Positions 26,746-36,391 are shown, numbered from the stretch's first letter. The stretch: 49,689 bases of DNA from Candidatus Hungatella pullicola (GCA_019114305.1 DXFU01000036.1:1-49689), one strand, 5' to 3'. Numbers and translations: made by a program. Notes: generated by a model not told the origin, from the sequence alone.

Positions 26746-27579
26746 ATGAGTGTGAAGCAGATAGAGCATGAGATTGTAATACCGGATGAGGGATTTTCGT
26801 TTAAGATTTTTATGTTTGAGGGAAAAAATGGGCATTATTTCCGAAGCCAGCATTGGCACCGTTCTCTGGAAATTTTCGCTGTTTTTAAGGGAAACCTGTC
26901 TTTTTATATCAATGATAAACCCTATCCTCTCCATTCCGGTGAGATGATTTTAATTAATTCCAATGAGATCCATTCCATTTCCTCTCCTGAGCCCAACACC
27001 ACTCTGGTACTCCAGATTCCTTACAGTTTGTTCCAGAAATATGTGGAAAGAGATCAGATGGTACTGTTTGCTCATTCTCTTGGCAGTGACAGAGAACTTC
27101 TTCGTCTGATTTGGGAGATTTACCAGTGTATAAGGTCCCAACGGGATGGGGAAGAGTGGAGGGCTCAAAGTTATTTTTCCCAGATTATGTACTGCCTGAT
27201 TACCAGATATCGGGAAAAGAAAATTACAGAGGAAGATTTGAGGCAGTATCGCCGTTTGGATCGCCTCTCTGATATTACGGCTTACATGAGCCAGCATTAC
27301 GATGAGGAACTTTCGTTAAGCAGTGTGGCGGAGAAATTCGGCTATTCACCGGCCTATTTGTCCCGTATGTTCCGCAAATACGGAAAGACAAATTATAAAA
27401 CCTGTCTTCAGACTATCCGGCTGGAACAGGCCTTTAGAGAACTGAAGGAAGGAAAGAAAACAATCGGTGAGATTGCTATGGATAACGGCTTTCCCAACAG
27501 CAAGGCATTTGCCAGAGAGTTTGAGAAAAAGTACGGCCTTCTGCCCAGTAAATATAAAAAGGATAAGAAGCTGCCATAA
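26746..27579 (+). CDS. AraC-family transcriptional regulator with N-terminal cupin domain
   Basis: The 277-aa protein has an N-terminal sugar-sensing cupin-type domain (HWHRSLEIFAVFKG, then NSNEIHSIS) and a C-terminal pair of helix-turn-helix motifs (LSSVAEKFGYSPAYLSRMFRKYG, within residues about 185-275). Such proteins normally activate carbohydrate genes. It lies directly upstream of the phosphoketolase gene and is a good candidate for its regulator, by position only. The ribosome site is weak (GTGAG 6 nt before the ATG). Confidence 0.85.
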   Translation: MSVKQIEHEIVIPDEGFSFKIFMFEGKNGHYFRSQHWHRSLEIFAVFKGNLSFYINDKPYPLHSGEMILINSNEIHSISSPEPNTTLVLQIPYSLFQKYVERDQMVLFAHSLGSDRELLRLIWEIYQCIRSQRDGEEWRAQSYFSQIMYCLITRYREKKITEEDLRQYRRLDRLSDITAYMSQHYDEELSLSSVAEKFGYSPAYLSRMFRKYGKTNYKTCLQTIRLEQAFRELKEGKKTIGEIAMDNGFPNSKAFAREFEKKYGLLPSKYKKDKKLP

Positions 27580-27618
27580 CTTAGACAAGTTTTTGGAAGA
27601 AAAGACAAAAAAATACAG

Positions 27619-27624
27619 TATAAT
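27619..27624 (+). promoter_or_regulatory. Probable -10 box of the phosphoketolase promoter
   Basis: TATAAT at 27619-27624, 72 bp before the start codon. No good -35 box lies at 16-18 bp; TTGGAA at 27593-27598 is 20 bp away. A poor -35 would fit an activator-dependent promoter, for example one controlled by the AraC protein upstream. Confidence 0.4.
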
Positions 27625-27695
27625 GAATATGAAACAAAATATGGCAGGACATAAGATCCTGTCATTGCTGTATTTAGCACATAAGGAGAAGCAAA

Positions 27696-30071
27696 ATGGC
27701 AGAAAGAAATGATTTCCTGACAGAGGAATACATGGAGAAGGTGGATGCTTACTGGAGAGCAGCCAATTATCTGGCAGCAGCACAGCTGTATTTGCTGGAC
27801 AATCCCCTTTTAAGGGAACCTCTTACTATGGAACATGTAAAGAAAAAAATTGTGGGACATTGGGGAACGGTTCCAGGTCAGAACTTTGTTTACGTACATT
27901 TGAACCGTATAATTAAAGAGTATGACCAGGATATGATTCTTATTTCCGGTCCGGGACACGGCGGCAATTTCTTTGTGGCCAATACTTATCTGGAGGGAAC
28001 CTACAGTGAGGTTTATCCAAATATAGGAGAGGATATGGATGGCCTGAAAAAGCTGTGCAAACAGTTTTCTTTTCCAGGCGGAATTTCAAGCCATGTAGCA
28101 CCCGAAACACCTGGTTCTATTAACGAGGGGGGAGAGTTGGGGTATTCTCTGGCTCATGCATTCGGATCTGTATTTGATAATCCGGATCTGGTTACAGCTT
28201 GTATTGTAGGTGACGGCGAGGCGGAGACAGGTCCGCTGGCCACATCATGGCAGTGCAATAAGTTTCTTAATCCGGTGACAGACGGCGCAGTGCTGCCAAT
28301 CCTCCATTTAAATGGATATAAGATCAGCAATCCAACTATTTTGTCAAGAATCTCCCATGAAGAACTGGAATGCTATTTTAAGGGATGTGGCTGGAAGCCT
28401 TACTTTGTAGAGGGAGATCAGCCTATGGATATGCATTGGAAGATGGCCCGCGCTTTGGATGCTGCCATGAATGACATTAAGACCATCCAGAAAAATGCCA
28501 GAGAAAATCTGAATGCTGCTCGTCCTGTGTGGCCCATGCTTATTTTAAGAACTCCAAAGGGGTGGACAGGACCAAAGGAAGTGGATGGAAAGCAGATTGA
28601 AGGCTCCTTCCGGGCCCATCAGGTGCCTATTACCATGGAAAAACCAGAGCATCTGGAGCTTTTAAGGCAATGGCTTTTAAGCTACAGGCCGGAGGAACTG
28701 TTTGATGAAACAGGAAGGCTGATTCCTCAGCTGAAAGCATTGGCTCCTGTGGGAGATCGGAGAATCGGTTCCAATCCTCACGCCAACGGCGGAAAGCTTC
28801 TGAGAGATTTAAGACTTCCTGATTTCAGAAAGTACGGAGTGGATGTTCCAGCGCCGGGAGCAGTGGAGGCCCAAGACATGATTGAATTAGGCGGATTTGT
28901 TCGTGATATTTTCCGTCTTAATGAGGAGGCCAGAAATTTCCGTATTTTCGGGCCGGATGAGACCATGTCAAACCGCCTTTATAAAGTATTTGAGGCTACC
29001 AACCGGGACTGGAACAATGAAACGTTTCCTACAGATGAATTTTTGGCTCCCGATGGCCGGATTATGGACTCAATGCTCAGTGAGCATATGTGCGAGGGAT
29101 GGCTGGAAGGCTACCTGCTTACAGGGCGTCATGGTTTCTTTGCCAGCTATGAAGCGTTTATCCGTGTGGTAGATTCCATGTGCGCTCAGCACGCAAAGTG
29201 GCTGAAGGTGTGCAGTGAGCTTCCATGGAGACAGTCCATTGCCTCTTTGAATTTAATTCTTTCTTCTAATGTATGGCAGCAGGATCACAATGGATTTACC
29301 CACCAGGATCCGGGATTTTTGGATCATATTGCCAATAAGAAGGCAGATGTGGTAAGGCTTTACCTTCCGCCGGATGCCAACTGTCTCTTGTCTGTATTTG
29401 ACCACTGTGTAAGAAGCAGGGACTATGTGAATGTGATTGTAACGTCTAAGCACCCAAGACAGCAGTGGCTGACCATGGAACAGGCAGTAAAGCACTGTAC
29501 CCAGGGGATTGGCATCTGGGATTGGGCAAGCAATGATCAGGGAGACGAGCCGGATGTTGTAATGGCGTGCTGCGGCGATACTCCTACCTTGGAAACTTTG
29601 GCAGCGGTTACGATTTTGAGGCAGTACTTACCTGACTTAAAGATTCGGGTCATTAATGTGGTGGATTTGATGAAGCTGGAACCAAAATCAAAGCATCCTC
29701 ACGGACTCAGTGATTCTGAGTATGATTCTCTGTTTACTAAGGATAAGCCTATTATTTTCGCATTCCATGGCTACCATACGCTGATTCACGAACTGACCTA
29801 CAGAAGAACCAATAGAAATATTCATGTATATGGGTATAAAGAAGAAGGAACCATTACCACTCCCTTTGATATGAGAGTACAGAATGAGATAGACCGTTTC
29901 CATCTGGTTAAAAGTGTAATGAAGTATCTTCCTCAGCTGGGCAACAAAGGTTCCTATCTGGTTCAGAAAATGAACGATAAACTGGTAGAGCATAAACAGT
30001 ATATCCATGAATATGGTGTTGACCTGCCGGAAATTCGTGACTGGAAGTGGGATAACTCTGGAAACAATTAA
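27696..30071 (+). CDS. xfp: Phosphoketolase (xylulose-5-P / fructose-6-P)
   Basis: This thiamine-diphosphate enzyme splits xylulose 5-phosphate (or fructose 6-phosphate) with phosphate into acetyl-phosphate and glyceraldehyde 3-phosphate (or erythrose 4-phosphate). The 791-aa length is normal. Recognisable segments are [18 protein letters not shown] near the start, [30 protein letters not shown], and [12 protein letters not shown], the ThDP/Mg-binding motif. GGAG precedes the ATG. With AckA it gives an ATP-yielding route from pentose to acetate. It stands alone, preceded by an AraC regulator and followed by a terminator. Confidence 0.93.
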   Translation: MAERNDFLTEEYMEKVDAYWRAANYLAAAQLYLLDNPLLREPLTMEHVKKKIVGHWGTVPGQNFVYVHLNRIIKEYDQDMILISGPGHGGNFFVANTYLEGTYSEVYPNIGEDMDGLKKLCKQFSFPGGISSHVAPETPGSINEGGELGYSLAHAFGSVFDNPDLVTACIVGDGEAETGPLATSWQCNKFLNPVTDGAVLPILHLNGYKISNPTILSRISHEELECYFKGCGWKPYFVEGDQPMDMHWKMARALDAAMNDIKTIQKNARENLNAARPVWPMLILRTPKGWTGPKEVDGKQIEGSFRAHQVPITMEKPEHLELLRQWLLSYRPEELFDETGRLIPQLKALAPVGDRRIGSNPHANGGKLLRDLRLPDFRKYGVDVPAPGAVEAQDMIELGGFVRDIFRLNEEARNFRIFGPDETMSNRLYKVFEATNRDWNNETFPTDEFLAPDGRIMDSMLSEHMCEGWLEGYLLTGRHGFFASYEAFIRVVDSMCAQHAKWLKVCSELPWRQSIASLNLILSSNVWQQDHNGFTHQDPGFLDHIANKKADVVRLYLPPDANCLLSVFDHCVRSRDYVNVIVTSKHPRQQWLTMEQAVKHCTQGIGIWDWASNDQGDEPDVVMACCGDTPTLETLAAVTILRQYLPDLKIRVINVVDLMKLEPKSKHPHGLSDSEYDSLFTKDKPIIFAFHGYHTLIHELTYRRTNRNIHVYGYKEEGTITTPFDMRVQNEIDRFHLVKSVMKYLPQLGNKGSYLVQKMNDKLVEHKQYIHEYGVDLPEIRDWKWDNSGNN

Positions 30072-30121
30072 TATTCTGAAAATATGGAGCATAGAAATTT
30101 GATCCTTGGAGGTGCCAATGA

Positions 30122-30166
30122 GAGCAGCCGGATTCAGGAAACTGATTACCGGCTGTTCTTTTTTTA
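30122..30166 (+). terminator. Terminator after the phosphoketolase gene
   Basis: AGCAGCCGG (30123-30131) pairs with CCGGCTGTT (30149-30157), with one G-T pair, followed by eight T in nine bases. Confidence 0.8.
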
Positions 30167-30189
30167 TAGAATTATATTTTAAACAGTAC

Positions 30190-30216
30190 TTGACAATACA
30201 TAGTAATATGTATAAT
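30190..30216 (+). promoter_or_regulatory. PadR-operon promoter with a dyad between the boxes
   Basis: TTGACA (30190-30195) and TATAAT (30211-30216) are only 15 bp apart; TAATAT at 30213-30218 gives 17. Between them lies a perfect inverted repeat ATACATA-GTAA-TATGTAT (30196-30213). PadR repressors bind ACAT/ATGT dyads, so this is probably the autoregulatory site. Confidence 0.6.
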
Positions 30217-30263
30217 ATAGTGATAGAGGAGCTATAAGAAAATTTGAGAAATGGAGTAAGCCC

Positions 30264-30584
30264 ATGAATGCGCAGTTTAAAAAAGGGGTTTTGGAGCTGA
30301 TCGTTCTGGAGTCGATACGGGGCAGAGATATGTATGGGTATGAGCTGGTAGAGGAGGTATCCAAGGTGATTGACGTAAATGAGGGGACGATTTACCCTCT
30401 CCTGAAACGTTTGACGAATGAGCGGTATTTTGAGACTTATCTTCAAGAGTCAACAGAAGGACCGCCTAGGAAATATTACCACATTACTGCCGCCGGTATT
30501 TTGTATCGGGATAGGCTGGAAAAAGAATGGCTGGAATTTTCCCACGGCGTCAATGCGTTTTTAAAGGAGAGAAGAGGCACATGA
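30264..30584 (+). CDS. PadR-family transcriptional regulator
   Basis: This is a 106-aa winged-helix repressor of the PadR-s1 type: FKKGVLELIVLESI at the start, YGYELVEEV, the recognition-helix region GTIYPLLKRL, and the wing GPPRKYYHITAAG. The stop overlaps the start of the next gene (ATGA), as is usual where a PadR gene is paired with a HAAS/DUF1700 membrane protein. It probably controls this three-gene operon through the dyad in its promoter. Confidence 0.92.
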   Translation: MNAQFKKGVLELIVLESIRGRDMYGYELVEEVSKVIDVNEGTIYPLLKRLTNERYFETYLQESTEGPPRKYYHITAAGILYRDRLEKEWLEFSHGVNAFLKERRGT

Positions 30585-31381
30585 CTAAGACAGAGTTTAT
30601 TTTAGAATTAAGGAAGAACCTGGCAGTTCTCAAGGATGAGGAAATAGAGGATATTGTAGAAGAATACGAGCAGCATATAGATATGAAGGTACAAAGCGGT
30701 CTTACAGAGGAAGAGGCCATCGAAGATTTTGGCAGTATAAGGGAACTTTGCCGGGAGATCCTGGAAGCTTATCACGTAAAATCTGATTATGATCAGGGGA
30801 AGGCCAGACCGGTGATTGATCTGCATAGGTTTTGCTCTGAAGGAAAAAAAGCGGAAGCCTTTGTGGAAAATGGAGCGCGGATGGCCGGAGGCAGGCTGAA
30901 AAAGATGATAAACCGGTTGAGAAAAGGATTGGACCAATTGGCAGAGAATGTAAAAAGCAAGATGCTGTCTGTCTCTGCCGCCATGAAAAGAGAAAAGATA
31001 AAAGCGGAGAAAGAAGAAAAAACTTCTGCTGAAAAAAGGGGAGTAATCGGCAGATTCTTTTCATGGATGGTTCGATGGATAAAAGCCTTTGTCCGCTGGG
31101 GAATCAGACTGGCATTTTGGTGCATTCGGATGATCTGGAATGGATTCTGGATCTGTACAGCGTTTTTTATAGGCGTTTTAGGTCTGCTGGCGTTGTTTTT
31201 TGTTGGAATGCTGGCTGTATTCCTGGCCCAGGGATACCCTGTGGCAGGCATTACAATAGGGGTTTTAGGCGTGTTTTTGTGCTGCGGATCGGTAACCGGG
31301 GCATGTCTCTGCCTGATAAAGAGAAAGAAACCGGCAATGGACAGGAGGAGAGGAGAGTCAGACTATGAACAGAATCCTTAA
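30581..31381 (+). CDS. HAAS/DUF1700-domain membrane protein
   Basis: The 266-aa protein begins with a HAAS (DUF1700) helical domain (MTKTEFILELRKNL, then a heptad-like acidic region and TEEEAIEDFGS). A basic, mostly helical linker rich in Lys and Arg occupies about residues 75-165. The C-terminal part has about three hydrophobic segments (FWCIRMIWNGFWICTAFFIG onward). Such proteins are partners of PadR repressors and are thought to pass an envelope signal to them. The start at 30581 overlaps the PadR stop, with AAGGAGAG upstream. Confidence 0.75.
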   Translation: MTKTEFILELRKNLAVLKDEEIEDIVEEYEQHIDMKVQSGLTEEEAIEDFGSIRELCREILEAYHVKSDYDQGKARPVIDLHRFCSEGKKAEAFVENGARMAGGRLKKMINRLRKGLDQLAENVKSKMLSVSAAMKREKIKAEKEEKTSAEKRGVIGRFFSWMVRWIKAFVRWGIRLAFWCIRMIWNGFWICTAFFIGVLGLLALFFVGMLAVFLAQGYPVAGITIGVLGVFLCCGSVTGACLCLIKRKKPAMDRRRGESDYEQNP

Positions 31382-31940
31382 GACAGCAGGTATTATGCTT
31401 TTGACAGGCGTTCTTTTGATGGGAGTTGGAACCGGAATCGCCGTTGCGGAAGGAGCCGCTTTTACCTATGGAGGAACTTATGAGGCCGGAAGCGGACAGT
31501 TGGTGACGGAACAGCTGGATTTTACCTTTGAACCACAGGAGGGAGAAAAAATCTTTCTTGGAGAGTGGGCATATTGGAATGAACGAAGAGAGGGGGAGCT
31601 GACGGAGGACCCATCTGTTCCTGTTAACACAATCCGGTATGAGGTGACCTATGATCCGGAGACAGTCAATCCTTACCTTTATGAGAGAAGAATGGAGGAC
31701 TATGAATTGGAGTATACGGCTACCCCGTCTCAGGCGGAGGAGGCTGTTGTTTCCGGTGTGGAAGTATGGCTGGAAACGGAGTCCCTTCGCAGCGACATGG
31801 AAGTTTTTTTGGAATGCAAGGATCATTTTCTAAGGGAGCTGAAAGAGAGAAAAATCAGTTCATACCATATGACTGGAATTGAAAGGGTGGAGGTAAAAGT
31901 AAATCCGGAAACTGTTTCTTGCATTCAGATTTCCAGGTGA
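31365..31940 (+). CDS. Secreted protein of unknown function in the PadR operon
   Basis: The 191-aa protein has a clear N-terminal signal sequence (basic NRILKTAG, then a hydrophobic core ending near AVAEGA). The rest is acidic with many Glu and Tyr residues and no domain I recognise. It overlaps the upstream gene by 17 bp, so it is translated in the same operon. In comparable operons the third gene is a DUF4097 beta-helix protein; I do not see that repeat here. It may be the extracytoplasmic sensor or the output of the system. Confidence 0.6.
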   Translation: MNRILKTAGIMLLTGVLLMGVGTGIAVAEGAAFTYGGTYEAGSGQLVTEQLDFTFEPQEGEKIFLGEWAYWNERREGELTEDPSVPVNTIRYEVTYDPETVNPYLYERRMEDYELEYTATPSQAEEAVVSGVEVWLETESLRSDMEVFLECKDHFLRELKERKISSYHMTGIERVEVKVNPETVSCIQISR

Positions 31941-31981
31941 GAGAACCCTTTTTGCAAAGAAAGAAGGGACGGATTTTAACC

Positions 31982-32010
31982 TTGTAAAATCGTCTGTTTT
32001 TAAGTATAAT
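31982..32010 (+). promoter_or_regulatory. Promoter of the PRTase-like gene
   Basis: TTGTAA (31982-31987), a 17-bp spacer and TATAAT (32005-32010), 50 bp upstream of the start codon. Confidence 0.65.
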
Positions 32011-32060
32011 GGGAACATAGGCAGAGCCTAAAATCTGAAAAATTCAGGGGGAGTTTACTT

Positions 32061-32699
32061 ATGGAGAATCATTATGTAAAATTACAGACCCCAGGCTGCA
32101 ACGTTCCGCTTAAGGTGTTAAATGGCCACTTTGCCACCAACCACTCTCATATCAATTATTACATAGATATGACAACCTTAAAGACCAGGCAGAGTGAAGC
32201 CCAGGAAGTTGCTAAGAACCTGGCGGGGCGGTATCTGTACAATACGGTGGTGGATACCATTGTATGTCTGGATGGCATGCAGGTAGTGGGGGCCTATCTG
32301 GCAGAGGAGCTGACAAAGGCGGGGGTTATGTCTATGAATGCTCATAAGACTATTTATGTAGTGACCCCGGAATATAACAGCAACAGCCAGATGATTTTCA
32401 GAGATAATCTGATTCCCATGATCAACGGAAAGCATGTGGTGCTTTTAATGGCCTCGGTTACAACTGGCAAGACCATTAACAAGGGGATGGAGTGTATTCA
32501 GTACTATGGAGGAAATCTTCAGGGAATCGCCGCTATTTTCAGCGCAATAGAGGAGGAAAACGGAGCGCACATTAACTCTGTATTTCACACCAGCGATATT
32601 CCTGATTACAGAACTTACGACTACAGGGAATGCCCTTATTGTAAGCAGGGAAAGAAAATAGACGCTTTGGTAAACGGATATGGATATTCAAAGATATAA
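32061..32699 (+). CDS. Orotate-phosphoribosyltransferase-like protein
   Basis: The 212-aa protein looks like a type I phosphoribosyltransferase of the OPRT kind: HINYYIDMTTLKTRQSEA at the start and IVCLDGMQVVGAYLAEEL in the middle. The loop that normally holds two acidic residues and binds PRPP (as in LVDDVxTTG) reads VVLLMASVTTGKT, so both acids are missing. A short C-terminal extension carries CPYC. The true substrate, or even catalytic activity, is uncertain. GGGGGAG lies upstream of the ATG. It is a single gene with its own promoter and terminator. Confidence 0.65.
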   Translation: MENHYVKLQTPGCNVPLKVLNGHFATNHSHINYYIDMTTLKTRQSEAQEVAKNLAGRYLYNTVVDTIVCLDGMQVVGAYLAEELTKAGVMSMNAHKTIYVVTPEYNSNSQMIFRDNLIPMINGKHVVLLMASVTTGKTINKGMECIQYYGGNLQGIAAIFSAIEEENGAHINSVFHTSDIPDYRTYDYRECPYCKQGKKIDALVNGYGYSKI

Positions 32700-32721
32700 G
32701 GAGAAGGGAAAGGATAAGATT

Positions 32722-32758
32722 AGAAGAGCCGGCAGTTCATAACACTGCCGGCTCTTCT
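32722..32758. terminator. Bidirectional hairpin between the PRTase-like gene and the serine hydrolase
   Basis: AGAAGAGCCGGCAGT (32722-32736) is fully complementary to ACTGCCGGCTCTTCT (32744-32758), a 15-bp stem with a 7-nt loop between convergent genes. TGCCTTTTG follows on the forward strand. Confidence 0.7.
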
Positions 32759-32772
32759 GCCTTTTGTATGAT

Positions 32773-34116
32773 TTATATGGAAACCTGAATTCGGGTCCCT
32801 TCCAGGAATCCCTGGAATTCTTGAAAGTAGGTTTCCTCAACTTTTCTCATGAAAACAGTAATCGTATCTTCTGACAGGCGAAGAAGAATGTGAATGGAAC
32901 CGACGCTTTCGTCTGCAATCTGAACCGGAAGATAGAGACTGTCATGAGAAGTCCATATAGCCTTAGTGGCGATACGCTGATTGTATCCGCTCAGCTGACC
33001 GGTCAGTGCTTCTGTAAATGAAAATGGTATGCGCCAGTTTGTGCCGCCTTTTTCTAAAATCAGATGACCATCCTTGGTGTTAAAGGAAAGGTGAAGCTGG
33101 GAAAATCCTTTTGGATTATCTGATATTTTATAGGATACATTCCAGTCTGCAGGCGGATTAAAGGAGTGAGAAAACTTTTTGCCGGACTCTTCTAAGAAAG
33201 GAGCCAGGCATTGGTGCACCAGATTGAGAAGAATCTGAGTGCCGCCTTTTATATTTTGAGTGTCTGCAGTGGTTACGAGCACTAGATCAATCTGAGGATA
33301 AAAGAGAACGTACTGGCCGCCCATACCGTACATGGCGAAGCCGTCACGAATCTGCCAGAACTGGTATCCGTAGCCGACCCGCTCATCTAAGGTCTGACCT
33401 GTATGGAGGGTTGGAACCTGAAAAGATACGGCTTCCCTCAGATAGCGGGCAAAGGAGCCTTTACCCTTCAGAATGGTATCCATACAGTATCGGCCTGTTT
33501 TCAGAAGATCAGAGGGCAGCGCCATCAGTCCGGAACCGCCCATTTCCGTACCGAAGGGATCGGTTATAATATAGGCCTGAGATGAAAATCCAATGGAATC
33601 TAAAAACTGTTCTCTCAGGTAATCCAGAACTCCCTTTCCAGTGACCTTTTTCACCAGAGCAGCCAGAGTATGGCTGGAGGAGGTGTCATAGAGGAAAATC
33701 TGGCCGCTTCTGTGAGTTGGAGGTGTAATGAAAAAGCTTTCTACCCAGTTCTTGCTCATATCTGCCTTATAGGTGGTGCCGGAATGGCAGGTTTCCATGG
33801 CGAGCATGTGCCGGATTGTCATGTTTTTCAGCCAGGGATGAATGGGCTGCAGGCAGTATTCAGGAAAATAGCCGGTGATTCTGTCATCCAGCGAAATCTT
33901 TCCCTCTGCCTGAAGACAGCCTATGGCCAGAGAGCAGAAGCTCTTTGTAATGGAAAACATGCGGTGCAGATCACAAGAAGTATAGGGTGGAGCATATTGT
34001 TCTGCAATTATGCTTCCGCCGCAGTCCGCCAAAAGGCTGTGGATAAAAATTTCGGAGGCATTTAAATTCTCCCAAAGGGAAGCCATGGCCTTGGATAGAT
34101 TCCTGTTATTTTGCAT
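32773..34116 (-). CDS. Serine hydrolase, beta-lactamase class C family
   Basis: The 447-aa protein has the class C/esterase SxxK motif in FSITKSF (about residue 55) and a YDTSSSHT segment at the position of the second motif (Tyr-x-Ser/Asn). It has no signal peptide, so it acts in the cytoplasm, probably as an esterase or amidase on small esters. The N-terminal start overlaps the end of the membrane AraC gene by 11 bp, so the two are translationally coupled. As part of this carbohydrate locus it may remove acyl groups from imported oligosaccharides. That role is inferred from position. Confidence 0.8.
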   Translation of the reverse strand: MQNNRNLSKAMASLWENLNASEIFIHSLLADCGGSIIAEQYAPPYTSCDLHRMFSITKSFCSLAIGCLQAEGKISLDDRITGYFPEYCLQPIHPWLKNMTIRHMLAMETCHSGTTYKADMSKNWVESFFITPPTHRSGQIFLYDTSSSHTLAALVKKVTGKGVLDYLREQFLDSIGFSSQAYIITDPFGTEMGGSGLMALPSDLLKTGRYCMDTILKGKGSFARYLREAVSFQVPTLHTGQTLDERVGYGYQFWQIRDGFAMYGMGGQYVLFYPQIDLVLVTTADTQNIKGGTQILLNLVHQCLAPFLEESGKKFSHSFNPPADWNVSYKISDNPKGFSQLHLSFNTKDGHLILEKGGTNWRIPFSFTEALTGQLSGYNQRIATKAIWTSHDSLYLPVQIADESVGSIHILLRLSEDTITVFMRKVEETYFQEFQGFLEGTRIQVSI

Positions 34117-36361
34117 TTACTTTGTCCCTCATTTCTTTTGGCGAAACGCCAAAATTTTTCTTAAACGCTCTCCGGAAGGAGGCGGCGTTGTTGTAGCCAA
34201 GATACTGGTAAAGGGTGGACAGGCTGGTATCTGATTCTAAAATCATTTCCTTGGCCTTTGCCATTCGAAGCCTTTCCAGATAAGTAGAGAAGTTCTCGGA
34301 AACTTCCTTTTTAAACAGATAGCTGAAATAGTTTTCTGAGATACCAAATTCATCGGAAATCTTTGTCAGACACAGGTTGGGATCATGATAATTCTGATTG
34401 ATGTACTCCTGAATTTTCAAGATCATATCATTTCCCTCCGTCTCAGTACCGCATACATCGCACAGCTCAAGAGCAATGGTTTTCAGACTGGACAGACTCA
34501 TTTCCCCTTCAAACTGCTTGTCAACTAAATCCAAAATTTTAAGCTTGTCACTTTCTAATGAAGCGGTATCGATGTTATGGCGTTTCTTAAATACTGTGCT
34601 TCTGATATCAGAAATAAGCCACCGCTGCTGATTGTAGGCAAGGCTCCTTTTCACTGTATTTTCGTTATGAATAAGCTTAAACAGCTCGCTGACCTGCTCC
34701 TTGTTGCCTGTAGATATAAATCCGCTCAGCTGAACAGAAAGGCTTTCCGGATAGTAGTAGACGTCACTGGAATTGGCATAGTCTGTACAGCTTAAAATGT
34801 ATTTTTCTGCAGTTGTAATGGATTTGGCATCCTTAGCCTGCTGATAGGATTTCCAGGTATAGGAGATCAGGCCGTTTCTGCCTCCAAGTCCTCCGTATAT
34901 CACGATTCCATAGTTTGTCAGAAGCTCTTTGTGCAGGGAAATGAAAATTTCTCTGTCTCTGTTTACTACCTGCTCATAGGGAAGCGTTTTATCTGAAGCA
35001 ATTAATATGGCAAAAGTTCGGTCAGAAGGCTTATAGATGTATCCCGTATCCGGATAATGCCTTTGAAGGGCTTCACGAACCAGCATATCATAGTTTTGAA
35101 TACAAAGCTCCATATCGTCCGCGCTGATATTTGATTCCTCCGATGGAAATACTTCTGTGTAGAGAACGTGGAACTTCATATCCGGACGGTCCAGACCAAG
35201 CTGCTGCATAATATACTGCATCTCATCATTGGAAGTAACGCTGCCCTCCATAATTCGGCGCATATAGGACTCGATTACTACAGGCTTCTGTTTCTCTACC
35301 AGCAGATTAAGAGAGGAGGCGAGAGACTCTTTTACTATAAGCTCTTTGGAAAGATTGGTCAGTTTTCGGTTTCCCATAAATGAGAACACAAAGGAGACAA
35401 TTACGCCAAAAGCCAGAGCCACAAAAGCAATGGCTGTGAAAAGTCTCTGGTATGAGGAGATCGAATAGTAGGCTTCGTTTTCCGGCTGGACCATGTAGTA
35501 CGTCCAGTTATTGTAAGGAGAGGCAGCTTGCGTTACCAGCATGCCCTCATTGTCCGCTGAGAGATAGCTGGAAATACCATCGTCATAATCAAGATTTCCC
35601 AGCATGGACTGATCGGGTGTCTGGTCCTTAGGAGATAAAAAAAACATCTGAGTACCATTTTTATCATAGGCAACCAGATATCCATCGCTGTAAAGATTTA
35701 TGCTGGAAAAAAGGTCCATAAGACGCTTATAATCAAACTCATAAAACAAAACCGACTCTGCTTCCGTAGAAGTCAAAGGTGAACTGGACAAAGGATATAG
35801 ATAAGCATAACTCATTCCCTCTCTTTCGGAGGACAGAAATGGAATAAATTTATTCCAATAAGTATGATCTAATATATTTGCCGAGAACTGCATTGGTTTA
35901 ATCTGGTATCTGTATGTAGTATATAAATCGAACTCTGAAAAAAGTGAGGAAGAGATAATGTAGTTGGAATTCTTCATATATATAAAGGAGTTTGTAATAG
36001 GAAGAAGAACCTCCAACGGCGTCATAGTTTTCAGGCTCAGCTGGGTCTCATAGGCCAGATAATAAAAATCGGACCCTTCGTTTCCTTTCAGCCCTGACAG
36101 GGTATTAAAATAGGTATTGCTTGTGACCTGCCTTGCAGATGCATTCATCAGCTTCATGGAATTGTCAAACTGGGTAATGGAGGATGACAGAGCAAGGCGA
36201 TTCTGCTGATGAATTCCTTCTTTCACCTGCTTATAAGATGTCTGATACAAAACAACCCCAATGAGTAAAACAATAGCCAGAATAATAACATAAGAAAGCA
36301 GAAAATGATTCTTCAGTCTTCTGCTGTTTTTGCGTGCTTTTAATAGAGTGTACTTTTTCAT
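34106..36361 (-). CDS. Membrane-anchored AraC-family regulator with extracytoplasmic sensor
   Basis: The 751-aa protein has an N-terminal membrane helix (about residues 21-41), an extracytoplasmic region of about 260 residues that looks like a Cache-type sensor, a second helix (about 310-332, FTAIAFVALAFGVIVSFVF), a cytoplasmic linker, and a C-terminal AraC DNA-binding domain with two helix-turn-helix motifs (LTKISDEFGISENYFSYLFKKEV, within 640-751). The layout resembles YesS/YtdP of Bacillus, where such proteins sit beside sugar ABC genes. It is divergent from the solute-binding protein gene, its likely target. Its promoter and ribosome site are clear. The ligand is probably an oligosaccharide. 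Confidence 0.88.
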   Translation of the reverse strand: MKKYTLLKARKNSRRLKNHFLLSYVIILAIVLLIGVVLYQTSYKQVKEGIHQQNRLALSSSITQFDNSMKLMNASARQVTSNTYFNTLSGLKGNEGSDFYYLAYETQLSLKTMTPLEVLLPITNSFIYMKNSNYIISSSLFSEFDLYTTYRYQIKPMQFSANILDHTYWNKFIPFLSSEREGMSYAYLYPLSSSPLTSTEAESVLFYEFDYKRLMDLFSSINLYSDGYLVAYDKNGTQMFFLSPKDQTPDQSMLGNLDYDDGISSYLSADNEGMLVTQAASPYNNWTYYMVQPENEAYYSISSYQRLFTAIAFVALAFGVIVSFVFSFMGNRKLTNLSKELIVKESLASSLNLLVEKQKPVVIESYMRRIMEGSVTSNDEMQYIMQQLGLDRPDMKFHVLYTEVFPSEESNISADDMELCIQNYDMLVREALQRHYPDTGYIYKPSDRTFAILIASDKTLPYEQVVNRDREIFISLHKELLTNYGIVIYGGLGGRNGLISYTWKSYQQAKDAKSITTAEKYILSCTDYANSSDVYYYPESLSVQLSGFISTGNKEQVSELFKLIHNENTVKRSLAYNQQRWLISDIRSTVFKKRHNIDTASLESDKLKILDLVDKQFEGEMSLSSLKTIALELCDVCGTETEGNDMILKIQEYINQNYHDPNLCLTKISDEFGISENYFSYLFKKEVSENFSTYLERLRMAKAKEMILESDTSLSTLYQYLGYNNAASFRRAFKKNFGVSPKEMRDKVNAK

Positions 36362-36391
36362 AATTACCGATCCTTTTCTTTGTATAAAGAG

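Noticed and set aside
29688..30446. 252-codon reverse-strand frame across the phosphoketolase end and the padR start
   Set aside because: It spans a terminator and a promoter, shows no domain, and overlaps two well-supported genes.
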